Part shown: in pieces, positions 25,075-34,187 of the stretch
Numbering within the stretch: the first letter of the stretch is position 1
Layout of the letters: each line of letters starts with the position of its first letter
Assembly: GCF_046254955.1 (NCBI RefSeq)
Contig: NZ_JBJXRG010000001.1
Span: 1,488,001-1,552,000, forward strand
Length of the DNA: 64,000 bases
Source of the DNA: Qipengyuania_C sp046254955
Lineage (GTDB): Bacteria; Pseudomonadota; Alphaproteobacteria; Sphingomonadales; Sphingomonadaceae
Direction of reading: 5' to 3'
Notes under the pieces: generated by a model
What the model saw: only the letters and a program-made list of their open reading frames with translations
Database searches by the model: none
What the model was told of the DNA's origin: nothing
Program-made: the position numbers and the translations under genes

Positions 25075-26585
25075 GCCGCGCGCTCCCATACAGCAATTTC
25101 ATCGCTGCCCATCACGACAGAGCCATTGGTGCCGACTGGTTCAGCCTCGCCATTGGTCAGGAATGCGATCGTTTTAATGTCGTCAGGAGGCACCATCGCC
25201 AGCGTACGCTTTCCTTGCGGCGTGCGCGCGACAATTGTCCCCATGCGCGGCGTGCCATCGCGCCGATAGTGAACTGTGTAGGTCTCAATCTCGGCAGGGC
25301 CGGAATAGCTCTTGTCCAACTCGGGGACCGGTCCACGAGCGGAGTTGGCTTCAGCTTGGAAGTCGTAATCTTGCGGGAATGAAGCTGCCTCGATCGGATC
25401 GGAGGAAACAAGGATGGTGTGATTGTGCGTCGCATATCCGCCATTGGCGAAAAGCAATCCCTGGCCGCCGGTCGCGCGCAGTTTCTCTACCATGCTGGCG
25501 ACGGCATGGCTCATATAGTTCCCGATCGGCCCGCCGCCAAAGGTCAGCCCGCCGAATACGGTCGCGGGTTTTTCGAGTGGCCAGTCGATGATGCGGCGCG
25601 CCATCTTGGGAACACAAGGGAAGCAGCTATAAAGCTCGACGTGATCGAGATCGCTGGTCTGGACATTGTTCAGTTTCATCGCTCGCTTGATCGATACTTC
25701 CATGCTCGGCGACGCTGCGAAGGTATCCCGCTCGAGGAAATCATCGGATTCGTGCGCTGCCGCACCCATGCCGACATATATGATCCGGTCATCGGAGAGA
25801 CCCCGCCGCCTCGCCTCGGCAAGGCTCGTGACGATGAAACCCGCACCCTGGTTAACTGACGAATTGGCGACTTGCAGCTTGGTGTATGGGTACGCGATTG
25901 GACGGTTGTTCCCGTCCGGAGTCACGATCTCTTCCGCAGTGCGCGACTGGTGGATCCAGGCCGCCGGATTGTCCGCCGCGACTTTCGAGAAGCCTGACCA
26001 GATAGCCCCGCTTTCGGCTTGCGCTTCGGAAACTGTCTGCCCGTAACTGGCACGGCCGGCATTCTCATAGAGCGGATAGACGTCGACCGGCACTGTCAGC
26101 CCGTATGTTTGGCGATAGCCCTTTTTCACACGGTGGGCCGCATCACGAAGCGCGTTGTGCGGCTTGTCCGAACCCGCTTTGGCTGCGGCTGCTTTCGCGA
26201 GCGCTCCGGCGGTCCGGAGTGCTTCCGCGCCCACCACACAGCAGATTGTGCCCTCGCCCGCTCCAATGCGGTTGGCTGCCTGGTTGAGCAGGAGGATCGG
26301 ACTGTCGCCATTAGGCATAGCCGTCTGGAATGCATGCTCGGGCGACATCCCCGTTCCTTGTGCCACGCTTTCGAGCAAGGGGTTGAGGTGGGGGAAGGAC
26401 AATTGCGAAACGATCGCCAGCGAATCCGCGTCGGCCAGCCAACCGCCGCCCGCATCTTCATCGGCTTGCTTGAGCGCAGCCACCATCAACCCGCCAGAAT
26501 CCAAGCCCTTGAGCGGATCGTCAGGTCGGTCGTTGATCTGGCCAACCCCGACTATCACCGGCGTACGTTCGGGATCCTGGTTCAT
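25071..26585 (-). CDS. Thiolase-superfamily protein without the nucleophilic Cys, with C-terminal extra domain
   Basis: A 504-residue thiolase-fold protein. The first half aligns with thiolases (EGTICCVVGAEALR), but where the nucleophile motif CxS(G) is expected the sequence reads NGDSP (92-96). The later His and Cys loops also differ (FGGGPIGN and FANGGYATHN). The last hundred residues, from SGPAEIETYTVHYRRDG, resemble a small beta domain, perhaps OB-like. Such proteins may act as retro-aldolases or acyl-CoA binding partners rather than thiolases. It is coupled to the SDR and divergent from the acyl-CoA dehydrogenase. Confidence 0.8.
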   Translation of the reverse strand: MNQDPERTPVIVGVGQINDRPDDPLKGLDSGGLMVAALKQADEDAGGGWLADADSLAIVSQLSFPHLNPLLESVAQGTGMSPEHAFQTAMPNGDSPILLLNQAANRIGAGEGTICCVVGAEALRTAGALAKAAAAKAGSDKPHNALRDAAHRVKKGYRQTYGLTVPVDVYPLYENAGRASYGQTVSEAQAESGAIWSGFSKVAADNPAAWIHQSRTAEEIVTPDGNNRPIAYPYTKLQVANSSVNQGAGFIVTSLAEARRRGLSDDRIIYVGMGAAAHESDDFLERDTFAASPSMEVSIKRAMKLNNVQTSDLDHVELYSCFPCVPKMARRIIDWPLEKPATVFGGLTFGGGPIGNYMSHAVASMVEKLRATGGQGLLFANGGYATHNHTILVSSDPIEAASFPQDYDFQAEANSARGPVPELDKSYSGPAEIETYTVHYRRDGTPRMGTIVARTPQGKRTLAMVPPDDIKTIAFLTNGEAEPVGTNGSVVMGSDEIAVWERAA

Positions 26586-26713
26586 CGGTGCTCCTTCGTG
26601 GCTCTCACCTGCAAAATGCTAGCTTTACAATGTCGCTGCCAATCGCAAGCGTGTTAGGCAACCTCTTGGGGCAATGCCCCTACCGAAAAGAACAAGCCCC
26701 AAAAGGACAAACC

Positions 26714-27856
26714 ATGCTCGATACCTCCCGCCGCTTTGCATACACCGAAGAGCACGAGATGTTCCGTGATACGGTGCGCAAGGTCTTCGCACAGCATCTC
26801 GAACCCAATCTTGATGACCACGAAGAGAAGGGCATCGTTCCGCGCGAGGTGTGGAAGGCGGTGGGTGAGGCAGGCCTGCTGTGCCCGACCGTGAGCGAGG
26901 AATATGGCGGGCTGGGACTCGATTTCGGCTATTGCGCGATCGTGGGCGAGGAGATGTCCTATCTCGGCTCCGCCGCAGGGTTCACGCTGCAGAACGATAT
27001 CACTGCCAACTACTTCGAGCGCCTTGGCTCTGAAGAGCAGAAGCAGAAGTATCTTCCCGGCATGATTTCGGGCGATGTGATCACCGCCATTGCGATGACC
27101 GAACCCGGCGCGGGCAGCGACTTGCAAGGTATTCGCACCACTGCAATCGAGGACGGTAACCATCTCGTGATCAATGGCTCGAAGACCTACATCACCAATG
27201 GCCAGAACGCCGATGTCGTGATCGTCGTCGCCAAGACCGATCCGAGCCAGGGTGCCAAGGGCACTTCGCTGGTGCTGGTCGATGCTGGCACGCCGGGGTT
27301 CGAGCGCGGGCGAAATCTCGACAAGATTGGGCAGCATTCTGCCGATACCTCCGAACTCTTTTTCAACGATTGCCGCGTGCCCAAGACCAATATCCTCGGC
27401 AGCGAGGGCAGGGGCTTCATCCATTTGATGGAGGAGCTACCGCAAGAACGGCTCGGCATTGCTGTGGCGGCGCAAGCCGGGGCCCAGCGCGCATTCGACG
27501 AAGCTGTCAAATTCACCAAGGATCGCAAGGCGTTCGGCAAGACAGTGTTCGAGTTCCAGAACACGAAATTCTCGTTGGCAGACCTCAAGGCTGACTTGCA
27601 AGTAGGCTGGGCCCATCTTGACTGGGCGCTGCTGCGGCATTTCAAGAAAGAACTGACCACCGACGAGGCGAGCGCCGCCAAGTTGTGGCACACCGAGCTG
27701 CAATGGAAGGCTTGCGATGTCGCGCTCCAGCTTCACGGCGGGGCAGGCTATATGAATGAGTATGCCATTGCCCGGCTGTGGCGCGATGCGCGCGTGACGC
27801 GTATTTTTGGCGGGACGAACGAGATCATGAAAGAGGTCATCAGCCGGTCAATTTGA
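26714..27856 (+). CDS. Acyl-CoA dehydrogenase
   Basis: A 380-residue flavoprotein: N-terminal helical domain, the AIAMTEPGAGSDLQGI motif (126-140) that contacts FAD and substrate, the ITNGQNAD beta-domain motif, and QLHGGAGYMNEYAIARLWRDARV with FGGTNEIM at the C-terminus. Glu245 in PQERLG fits the catalytic base position used by long-chain and isovaleryl-CoA dehydrogenases. AAAAGGAC precedes the ATG at 26714, whereas upstream in-frame codons lie in the promoter region. It likely desaturates a branched or cyclic acyl-CoA made by the CoA-transferase. Confidence 0.92.
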   Translation: MLDTSRRFAYTEEHEMFRDTVRKVFAQHLEPNLDDHEEKGIVPREVWKAVGEAGLLCPTVSEEYGGLGLDFGYCAIVGEEMSYLGSAAGFTLQNDITANYFERLGSEEQKQKYLPGMISGDVITAIAMTEPGAGSDLQGIRTTAIEDGNHLVINGSKTYITNGQNADVVIVVAKTDPSQGAKGTSLVLVDAGTPGFERGRNLDKIGQHSADTSELFFNDCRVPKTNILGSEGRGFIHLMEELPQERLGIAVAAQAGAQRAFDEAVKFTKDRKAFGKTVFEFQNTKFSLADLKADLQVGWAHLDWALLRHFKKELTTDEASAAKLWHTELQWKACDVALQLHGGAGYMNEYAIARLWRDARVTRIFGGTNEIMKEVISRSI

Positions 27857-27894
27857 TTGGGCAATTTGAGCGCGCGACCTTACGGAGAAATACA

Positions 27895-28920
27895 ATGCAA
27901 TATGCCCGACTTGGCCGATCCGGCCTGACTGTCTCCCGTCTGTGCCTCGGTTGCATGAGCTATGGTGACACGACCAAGGGCTGGCACGGCGACTGGGTGC
28001 TGAACGAAGATGACGCGCGCCCGTTCTTTCGCCAGGCGCTCGAGGCCGGGATCAACTTCTTCGATACCGCGAACGGCTATGCCGGTGGGACATCCGAAGA
28101 AGTGACCGGCAGGCTGCTCAACGAACTGTCCCGGCGCGACGAAATCGTGGTTGCAACGAAGGCTTTCCTGCCGTGGCGCGGGGCTCCCAACACGTCCGGA
28201 CTTTCGCGCAAAAGCCTGATGCAGGCGATCGACGACAGCCTCTCGCGGCTGGGTATGGACTATGTCGATCTCTACCAGATCCACCGCTGGGACGAGCATA
28301 CTCCGATCGAGGAAACAATGGCGGCGCTGCATGACATCGTGAAGGCGGGCAAGGCACGTTATATCGGTGCATCGAGTATGTTCGCATGGCAGTTTGCTAA
28401 GGCGCAGGAAGTTGCGCGCGCAAATAGCTGGACCGAGTTCATCTCGATGCAGAACCATGTGAACCTGCTTTACCGCGAGGAAGAGCGCGAGATGATCCCG
28501 TTATGCCGCGACCAGGGAGTCGGGATTATCCCATGGAGCCCGCTGGCGCGCGGCAAGCTGGCCCGCCCGCCTGAAGAGACTACCGTACGCAGCGAGACCG
28601 ACGGCTTCGGGAAGATGCTCTACGGCGAAGGCGATGATGCCGATCGTGCGGTGATCGACGCGGTGGGGAAGATCGCGGAAGCTCGCGATGTTTCTCGCGC
28701 CACCGTGGGACTCGCCTGGCATTTTTCCAAGCCGGACATCACCGCACCGATTATCGGGGCGACTAAAGAGCAACACATCGCGGATGCGGTTGCGGCGCTC
28801 GATCTTGATCTCAGCGTTGAAGAAGTTGCCCTGCTCGAGGCTCCTTACAGGCCAAAACCCGTCGCGGGCGTCGTCACGACCGCTGATCCGCAGTTTAACG
28901 TGAGTGTAAAGGCATCTTAG
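27895..28920 (+). CDS. Aldo/keto reductase
   Basis: A 341-residue NADPH-dependent aldo/keto reductase of the YajO/voltage-gated-channel-beta type. The catalytic tetrad is intact: Asp57 and Tyr62 (FFDTANGYAGG), Lys89 (VVATKAF) and His130 (YQIHRWD). The C-terminal IIGATKEQHIADAVAALDL binds the cofactor phosphate. GGAG precedes the ATG at 27895; it lies 38 bases after the acyl-CoA dehydrogenase and may share its transcript. The aldehyde or ketone substrate is unknown. Confidence 0.9.
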   Translation: MQYARLGRSGLTVSRLCLGCMSYGDTTKGWHGDWVLNEDDARPFFRQALEAGINFFDTANGYAGGTSEEVTGRLLNELSRRDEIVVATKAFLPWRGAPNTSGLSRKSLMQAIDDSLSRLGMDYVDLYQIHRWDEHTPIEETMAALHDIVKAGKARYIGASSMFAWQFAKAQEVARANSWTEFISMQNHVNLLYREEEREMIPLCRDQGVGIIPWSPLARGKLARPPEETTVRSETDGFGKMLYGEGDDADRAVIDAVGKIAEARDVSRATVGLAWHFSKPDITAPIIGATKEQHIADAVAALDLDLSVEEVALLEAPYRPKPVAGVVTTADPQFNVSVKAS

Positions 28921-29134
28921 GTCTTGGCTTGTCTCTCGCAGACCATGGGCAGCCAGTGAAGCGTTCCGTAGCGTAAATTCGCGATGCGATTGTGGCCGCA
29001 ATTTTATTGTGCGGATTGTGCGCAACACCGCGGAATATTGCGAAAAACTGCCCCTTGCCAGAGGTGTAGGAGATGGCTTAGCTTGTGCATTCCATAAGCC
29101 GCAAGAAAGCGGCGTGGATACTGAGGAGAGGATT
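28921..29134. other. Intergenic promoter region before the third TonB receptor
   Basis: These 214 bases contain no open frame with a ribosome-binding site. Neither the TTGTCCGGACAA nor the GTATAC palindrome occurs here, so this receptor is probably controlled differently from the other two. A short GCCGC/GCGGC inverted repeat with a six-base AAGAAA loop lies at 29098-29113, close to the start; no sure promoter could be drawn. Confidence 0.5.
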
Positions 29135-32077
29135 ATGAGGGTCAAAGCCACCCTGCTGGCCGGAATCTGTGCCGGCGCCGTCGCCATCCCTGCCCATGCA
29201 CAAGATGCACAGGATGCAGAAGATCCCGCGATCGATAGCAATGTTATTATCGTTACCGCACAACGTCAGGCGCAAAGCCTGCAAGAAGTTCCGATTGCCG
29301 TTAGTGCATTTGATGCAGAAGCACTCGAAGCGCAGCAAATCGAAAACGCCAGCGATCTTCAGCTAACGCTGCCGAACGTCTCATTCACGAAAAGCAACTT
29401 TACCGCATCGAGCTTTACGATTCGCGGTATTGGTGACCTTTGCGTTGGCGTGAGCTGCGATAGTGCAACCGCTATCCACCTAAATTCCGCGCCTCTCTTT
29501 GGGACGCGCCTGTTCGAAACCGAGTATTTTGATCTCGAGCGAATTGAAGTCCTTCGCGGCCCGCAGGGAACACTGTTTGGCCGTAACGCGACTTCGGGTG
29601 TGGTCAACGTGGTGACGGCCAAACCTGACCTGTCCGGCTTTGGAGCCGCTGCCGAGTTCGAATACGGCAATTACGATTCGATGAAAGCCAAGGGGATGAT
29701 CAATCTCCCTATCGGCGAATCGATTGCTGCACGCGTGGCGGGTTTCTACCTTAAGCGTGATGGCTACACGACCAATCTGACGGATGGCAGCGACATTGAT
29801 GATCGCGACATGTTTGCGATCCGTGGTTCGCTCCGTTTCGAACCGGGTCCCGATACGACCATCGATCTGATGGCATACTACTTCGAAGAAGACGACAACC
29901 GGATGCGCATCCAGAAGCAGCAGTGCCAGCGCGATCCTACGGGCGTCTTGGGCTGCCTCAACAATCGGCGCGATTTCGACAAGATCAATGCCAACTCGAC
30001 ATTCACTGGTACGCTCGGTTCGCAACAGTTTATCGACCTTGTATTCGCTGCAACTCCGCTCGGTGCCCTGACTGCAGGGCTGGGACTAAATGACCTTTAT
30101 GGTCCCGATGCTTATGCCAACTTCGACGAACCAAATGACGTTCGCCAGGTGCGCACGGAATTCACCCCGGAATACTACACCGATGAACTACAGTTGCAGG
30201 CCCACTTTGAGCACAACTTTGGCAATATGCAGTTGGGTGTAACTGGCACCTACCAAGAGACCTCCGTCGATTCCCGGCAAGACTACAACAACGGTGTCGG
30301 CGGGATTCCTAACGCTGCACTCGCGTTTGGTACCCTTCAGGCCTATGCGGCAGGGGCAGCAGGTCCCGGCGTGCAAGCATACTTCGCGCCAGTCGCCGCT
30401 GCGCTTTTCGACGCCAGTGGAAACCTGTGTACCTCGGAAACCCGTCTCGACAATCTCGGCGCATTCGAAGGCTTTTCTGTCTGCACGCCCAACGGCACGC
30501 AATTCGACCGATCCAATTCGGATAACCGCGCCTGGTCGGTTGAAACAATCTTGTCGTCTGATCTCGACGGACCATTCAACTTCCTGCTGGGCGGAATCTA
30601 TGCAGATTCGCACCTCACGGAAAACAGCTACTTCGTGAACGCCTTCGCCATTGACTATGTGAGCGGCGTTCTCGGTTCCTTGTTGAGCCTCGGGGGAGGA
30701 TTGGCTCCTGCTTACGCAGGCACCTCATTCTTCCGGAACAACACGCAGGATGCGCGCCTCAAGAGCTACGGTATTTTCGGCGAAGTGTATTACGACATCA
30801 GTGACCGTTTGAAGTTCACCGGTGGCCTGAGATACAATGATGACAAGAAGTCGACAGAGGCACGCTCTACACTCGCGAGCTTCTTCGTGCCTTATACAAA
30901 TACGGGCGATCCCTTCGACGCCACCAACAACCCGCTCTATCCGATCAATCCGTTTGGCGGTCTCTTTGATGCTGACCCCACACTTGATGGTCGGCAGGAT
31001 CTGGCCATTCGGAGTGTCTCCTTCAGCGAGGTTACCGGGCGCGCCGTTCTAGACTACGAGATTTCTCCCGACAATCACCTGTATCTATCCTATTCCCGCG
31101 GCTACAAGTCGGGCGGTATCAACCCGCCGCTGCAACCGATCTTCGAGGTCTCGGATAGCTTTGGTCCGGAGCAAATCGACGCATTCGAGATCGGCAGCAA
31201 GAATACCTTTGCCAATGGTGCTTTGCAGCTCAATGCGACAGCCTTCTATTACAAGTACAAGGGTTTGCAGCTAAGCCGGATTATCGCACGAACCTCGGTA
31301 AACGATACGATCGACGCGAATATATGGGGTCTTGAGCTTGAATCGCTCATCCGGCCGGATCCCAACTGGCTGATCAATATGAACTTCAGTTACCTCAATG
31401 CAGAGGTTGCTGGTGATCAATTCTTCAGCAATCCGCGTGATCCAGGCGCCGGTGACCCTGACGCAGTGATCATCAAGGATATTACGAATGGTGCGCTTTG
31501 CGCCGTGTCCTCGACCGGGCCGACCAGCGCCGTGGGCTTCGTCAATTTCTTCAACGCAATTACGAATGGGCTCACTGGCACTTCACTTCAAGATGCAACT
31601 CAATTTCCTGCTGACGGTGGAATCGCATCCTGGGGCGCATTCAGCATCTGTGATTCACTTGCGGCGGCTGCGGTTCCTGGAATCCAGGTAGACAGCCCCG
31701 GCATCGAACAGAATCTGAAGGGCAACAAGCTGCCTCAGGCTCCAAACATGAAGGCGTCGGTTGGTGTCCAATACACTGCCGAGTTCGATAGTGGCATGAC
31801 ACTGGTCCCGCGCGTCGACGTTGCTTTCACGGGTGAGCAATACGGCAACGTATTCAACGGCCGCGTCAACCGGATTGCACCGTTCGTTCAGGCGAATGCT
31901 CAGATCCAGCTGAATTCGGCCGACGAGCGCTGGTTTGCCCGGGCATTTGTTCAGAACATCTTCGATAGCGACTCAGTGACCGGCCTTTACGTCACTGACG
32001 CTTCGTCAGGCTTGTTCTCGAACATCTTCACGCTCGACCCGCGTCGATACGGCGTTGCGGTGGGTGTGAAATTCTAG
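29135..32077 (+). CDS. TonB-dependent outer-membrane receptor (large)
   Basis: A 980-residue receptor. GAGGAGAGG lies just before the ATG at 29135; the signal peptide of about 22 residues ends IPAHA-QDAQ. The plug begins NVIIVTAQRQAQ and contains FTIRGIGD and IEVLRGPQGTLFGRNATSGVVNVVTAKP. It is over 100 residues longer than the other two receptors, with Cys pairs in extracellular-loop-like inserts (DLCVGVSCD, KQQCQRDPTGVLGC). The barrel ends in Phe (VGVKF). The composition looks AT-richer by eye than surrounding genes. Its substrate may match the adjacent acyl-CoA pathway but no shared operator was found. Confidence 0.92.
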   Translation: MRVKATLLAGICAGAVAIPAHAQDAQDAEDPAIDSNVIIVTAQRQAQSLQEVPIAVSAFDAEALEAQQIENASDLQLTLPNVSFTKSNFTASSFTIRGIGDLCVGVSCDSATAIHLNSAPLFGTRLFETEYFDLERIEVLRGPQGTLFGRNATSGVVNVVTAKPDLSGFGAAAEFEYGNYDSMKAKGMINLPIGESIAARVAGFYLKRDGYTTNLTDGSDIDDRDMFAIRGSLRFEPGPDTTIDLMAYYFEEDDNRMRIQKQQCQRDPTGVLGCLNNRRDFDKINANSTFTGTLGSQQFIDLVFAATPLGALTAGLGLNDLYGPDAYANFDEPNDVRQVRTEFTPEYYTDELQLQAHFEHNFGNMQLGVTGTYQETSVDSRQDYNNGVGGIPNAALAFGTLQAYAAGAAGPGVQAYFAPVAAALFDASGNLCTSETRLDNLGAFEGFSVCTPNGTQFDRSNSDNRAWSVETILSSDLDGPFNFLLGGIYADSHLTENSYFVNAFAIDYVSGVLGSLLSLGGGLAPAYAGTSFFRNNTQDARLKSYGIFGEVYYDISDRLKFTGGLRYNDDKKSTEARSTLASFFVPYTNTGDPFDATNNPLYPINPFGGLFDADPTLDGRQDLAIRSVSFSEVTGRAVLDYEISPDNHLYLSYSRGYKSGGINPPLQPIFEVSDSFGPEQIDAFEIGSKNTFANGALQLNATAFYYKYKGLQLSRIIARTSVNDTIDANIWGLELESLIRPDPNWLINMNFSYLNAEVAGDQFFSNPRDPGAGDPDAVIIKDITNGALCAVSSTGPTSAVGFVNFFNAITNGLTGTSLQDATQFPADGGIASWGAFSICDSLAAAAVPGIQVDSPGIEQNLKGNKLPQAPNMKASVGVQYTAEFDSGMTLVPRVDVAFTGEQYGNVFNGRVNRIAPFVQANAQIQLNSADERWFARAFVQNIFDSDSVTGLYVTDASSGLFSNIFTLDPRRYGVAVGVKF

Positions 32078-32106
32078 ACCCAAGTTCTCGCAAGAGAATG
32101 CACGAG

Positions 32107-32138
32107 AAGGCCGGGCCCAGCGCCCGGCCTTTTCTTTT
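32107..32138 (+). terminator. Intrinsic terminator after the third TonB receptor
   Basis: GGCCGGGC (32109-32116) and GCCCGGCC (32122-32129) form a perfect 8-bp stem over a CCAGC loop, followed by TTTTCTTTT. The convergent transporter gene ends at 32154, so A-rich bases before the stem may let it work leftwards too. Confidence 0.88.
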
Positions 32139-32153
32139 GGAACGCGTAGGTAG

Positions 32154-32984
32154 TCAGGTGTTCGATTTCGCGAAGGGCGAAAAGTCCGTTCCCTCATCGA
32201 ATATATCGACGCCTTCGCGCCGCTTGAGCCACCCGACTACCATGTAGGTCACAGGCGTCAGCACAGCCTCCCACAGCACCTTGAGCAGCCAGTTGGTGAC
32301 CATCACGATCAGCACCGCCTCGGTCGTCCATATCCCCAGGAATGCGACCGGATAGAAGATCAGGCTGTCGATCCCTTGCCCAACCACCGTTGAACCGATC
32401 GTCCGGCTCCACAGCGCCTTGCCCTTGGTCCAGATCTTCATCTTGGCCATGACATAGGAATTGACGAATTCACCGGCCCAGAAAGCCAGCATCGAAGCGA
32501 TAACGATCCGCCAAGTGCTGCCGAACACGGATTCGTAGGTTTGCTGACAGATCGATCCGGTGGATGGGTCGTCACCTGCCGCCATTTGCAGGGTATCGCT
32601 ACCCACGCAGGCCCAGCCATCAAATGCAGGCAGCCGCACGACCACAAAGCTCATCACCGCCATGAAGATAAGAGCGGCAAAGCCGGTCCAGATCACCCGG
32701 CGGGCGCGGGCATAGCCATAGACCTCGGTCAGCACGTCCCCGATGACGTAGCTAACCGGGAAAAAGAGGATGCCCGCACCGAAGATGAATAGCCCGTCTT
32801 CGGCTGGCCACCAGCCCGCAGGCCACCAGCCGACTGACACCACCGAGAGCTTTGCCGCCCCGATCAAGTTAGAGAGCAGCAGGATCGCGACGAAGGCCGC
32901 CATCACGAGGTCATAGTAGCGAAAGCGGTGCCCTGATCCTCGAGCGGTCGGCGCGGTATGGGGCGAATTTTCCATGGCGCGCAT
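32154..32984 (-). CDS. yhhQ: Queuosine precursor transporter (YhhQ/QPTR family)
   Basis: A membrane protein of about 276 residues and six helices. The family pattern is visible: LLLSNLIGAAKL in helix 1, FPVSYVIGDVLTEVYGYARARRVIW, SMLAFWAGEFVNSYVMAKMK, and the GSTVVGQGIDSLIFYPVAF segment. It imports the 7-deazaguanine precursor for tRNA queuosine modification. An insert with three Cys (WACVGSDTLQ... SICQQTYE) lies in an outer loop. Start codons at 32984 and 32975 are both possible; neither has a strong ribosome site. It sits next to a tRNA gene. Confidence 0.85.
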   Translation of the reverse strand: MRAMENSPHTAPTARGSGHRFRYYDLVMAAFVAILLLSNLIGAAKLSVVSVGWWPAGWWPAEDGLFIFGAGILFFPVSYVIGDVLTEVYGYARARRVIWTGFAALIFMAVMSFVVVRLPAFDGWACVGSDTLQMAAGDDPSTGSICQQTYESVFGSTWRIVIASMLAFWAGEFVNSYVMAKMKIWTKGKALWSRTIGSTVVGQGIDSLIFYPVAFLGIWTTEAVLIVMVTNWLLKVLWEAVLTPVTYMVVGWLKRREGVDIFDEGTDFSPFAKSNT

Positions 32985-33036
32985 GCCTATCGTGATTTGC
33001 GGCTCGCGCAAAGCGCGCTATGGGCCGCAGCAGCGC

Positions 33037-33113
33037 GCGCCCGTAGCTCATCTGGATAGAGCGCGAGACTTCTAATCTTGAGGTAGCAGGTTCGAGTCCT
33101 GCCGGGCGCGCCA
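33037..33113 (+). tRNA. tRNA-Arg, anticodon UCU
   Basis: A 77-base cloverleaf. GCGCCCG at 33037-33043 pairs with CGGGCGC at 33103-33109, followed by G and an encoded CCA. The anticodon stem CGAGA/TCTTG encloses the loop CTTCTAA, whose positions 34-36 are TCT. The T arm GCAGG-TTCGAGT-CCTGC is canonical. It reads AGA and lies divergent from the queuosine transporter gene. Confidence 0.97.
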
Positions 33114-33123
33114 GTTTCTAACT

Positions 33124-33906
33124 TCAGCCGCGCATCACGGAATCGAGTGGTTCACCCGTCACCGGATAACCCAAGTCTTCGCCGATATTGAGCCAGGTCT
33201 TGCCTTCCGCCTCGGCCATGAACGGCGTGATAGTCCGCACCGGTATGGCCTCTGCCTGCGCGCGTGCATCTTCGAAGCTGGCGAACAGCGCCAACCGTTC
33301 GAGATTGCGGCGCGTGGGGAAGATGACCTTGATGTCACCCGTCTCAGCGAGATCCAGCGCGCCTTGGGCACTGGTCCAGAACAGATGCGTATTTTCCGAG
33401 CCATCTTCCTCGATATCGACCGCGCCGGTGCCAAGGTCGGCCAGGTAGAAGCGGGTATCATAGACGCGCGGAATGCGTTCGTTCTTGGGATACCAGCGAG
33501 CAAATGGCGTCAACTGGTCAAGATCCAATTCCCAATTGAAATGTTCGAGCACCGGAGCAAGCTCGCCGGTTTGCAGGAGGTATTCGCGCGCATCGCGCGC
33601 TTTCTCGGCATCGATGTCGCCGCGAAGCCCGATGACCAATCCTGTTTCTTCAAGCGTCTCGCGGACAACGGCGATCTGGTGTGCGGCCTCGTCCGGATCG
33701 AGCGGTCCTCCGATAGCGGCGCCTAGGTCAAAATCAGCCGGATCGACGCGGCCTCCCGGAAACACAGCCATGCCGCCGGCGAAAACCATCTCGCGCGAGC
33801 GGATCGTCATCAGGATCTCCGGTGGGCCATCGTCGGGTCCGTTGCGGAAGATTATGACGGTTGCGGCGGGAATGCCCTCGGGCGAGGGTTCGGATGGATT
33901 ACTCAT
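33124..33906 (-). CDS. NUDIX hydrolase (NUDT19-like)
   Basis: A 260-residue NUDIX protein. The catalytic helix RETLEETGL (82-90) is preceded by the box Gly at 51-52 (FPGGRVDPAD), with a long insert between them as in NUDT19/RP2p-like proteins rather than compact MutT. Such proteins hydrolyse CoA derivatives or related diphosphates in the cytoplasm. The C-terminal part (WYPKNERIPRVYDTRFYLADL) is family-typical. It is monocistronic here, with the upstream gap at 33907-34187 as promoter region. Confidence 0.85.
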   Translation of the reverse strand: MSNPSEPSPEGIPAATVIIFRNGPDDGPPEILMTIRSREMVFAGGMAVFPGGRVDPADFDLGAAIGGPLDPDEAAHQIAVVRETLEETGLVIGLRGDIDAEKARDAREYLLQTGELAPVLEHFNWELDLDQLTPFARWYPKNERIPRVYDTRFYLADLGTGAVDIEEDGSENTHLFWTSAQGALDLAETGDIKVIFPTRRNLERLALFASFEDARAQAEAIPVRTITPFMAEAEGKTWLNIGEDLGYPVTGEPLDSVMRG

Positions 33907-34039
33907 ATGCGATCACCTTGCGGGCAATCGTCGCGCTTGCCAAGAGCGGCTGGAAAATTGTCGGTAGAGTTTACAACCCAGCGAAGGAAAATTTGGCGTT
34001 AACCATCGTATCGCGCAGGAATGCTGGCGCATTCAAAAC

Positions 34040-34170
34040 TGGCACGCTGTCTGCATCGTAGTGCGTACCCACTGGGTCTTCATATAGAGGCGGGACCAAC
34101 CCTGGTCTCCTGGTCCCGCCTCCCCGAACTTTCCCACAAAAAAGCCGCCCAATGGGCGGCTTCTGTGCTT
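34040..34170 (+). ncRNA. Candidate small RNA behind a sigma-54-like promoter
   Basis: The 281-bp gap 33907-34187 contains no supported gene. TGGCACGCTGTCTGCA at 34040-34055 has the -24 GG and -12 GC spaced by exactly ten bases, as for RpoN promoters, and would start a transcript near 34066. The transcript would carry a perfect 12-bp hairpin (34087-34098 with 34111-34122) and end at the GCCGCCC/GGGCGGC hairpin at 34144-34160. No rightward gene follows for over 4 kb. A CtrA-like TTAACCAT half-site is at 33999. This is inference; the hairpin could instead serve leftward transcription. Confidence 0.3.
34135..34162 (-). terminator. Intrinsic terminator of the leftward grxD operon
   Basis: GCCGCCC (34144-34150) and GGGCGGC (34154-34160) pair over an AAT loop. 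Reading leftwards the stem is followed by six T, giving a strong terminator for grxD, which ends at 34188. In the rightward sense the tail is only TTCTGTGCTTCT, so termination in that direction would be weaker. Confidence 0.85.
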
Positions 34171-34187
34171 CTGCTATGGCAAAGATC

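Noticed and set aside
1..28920. Genomic island with mobile-element borders
   Set aside because: The catabolic content looks accessory, but no integrase, transposase, direct repeats or tRNA-end duplication was found; the tRNA-Arg at 33037 has no adjacent integrase.
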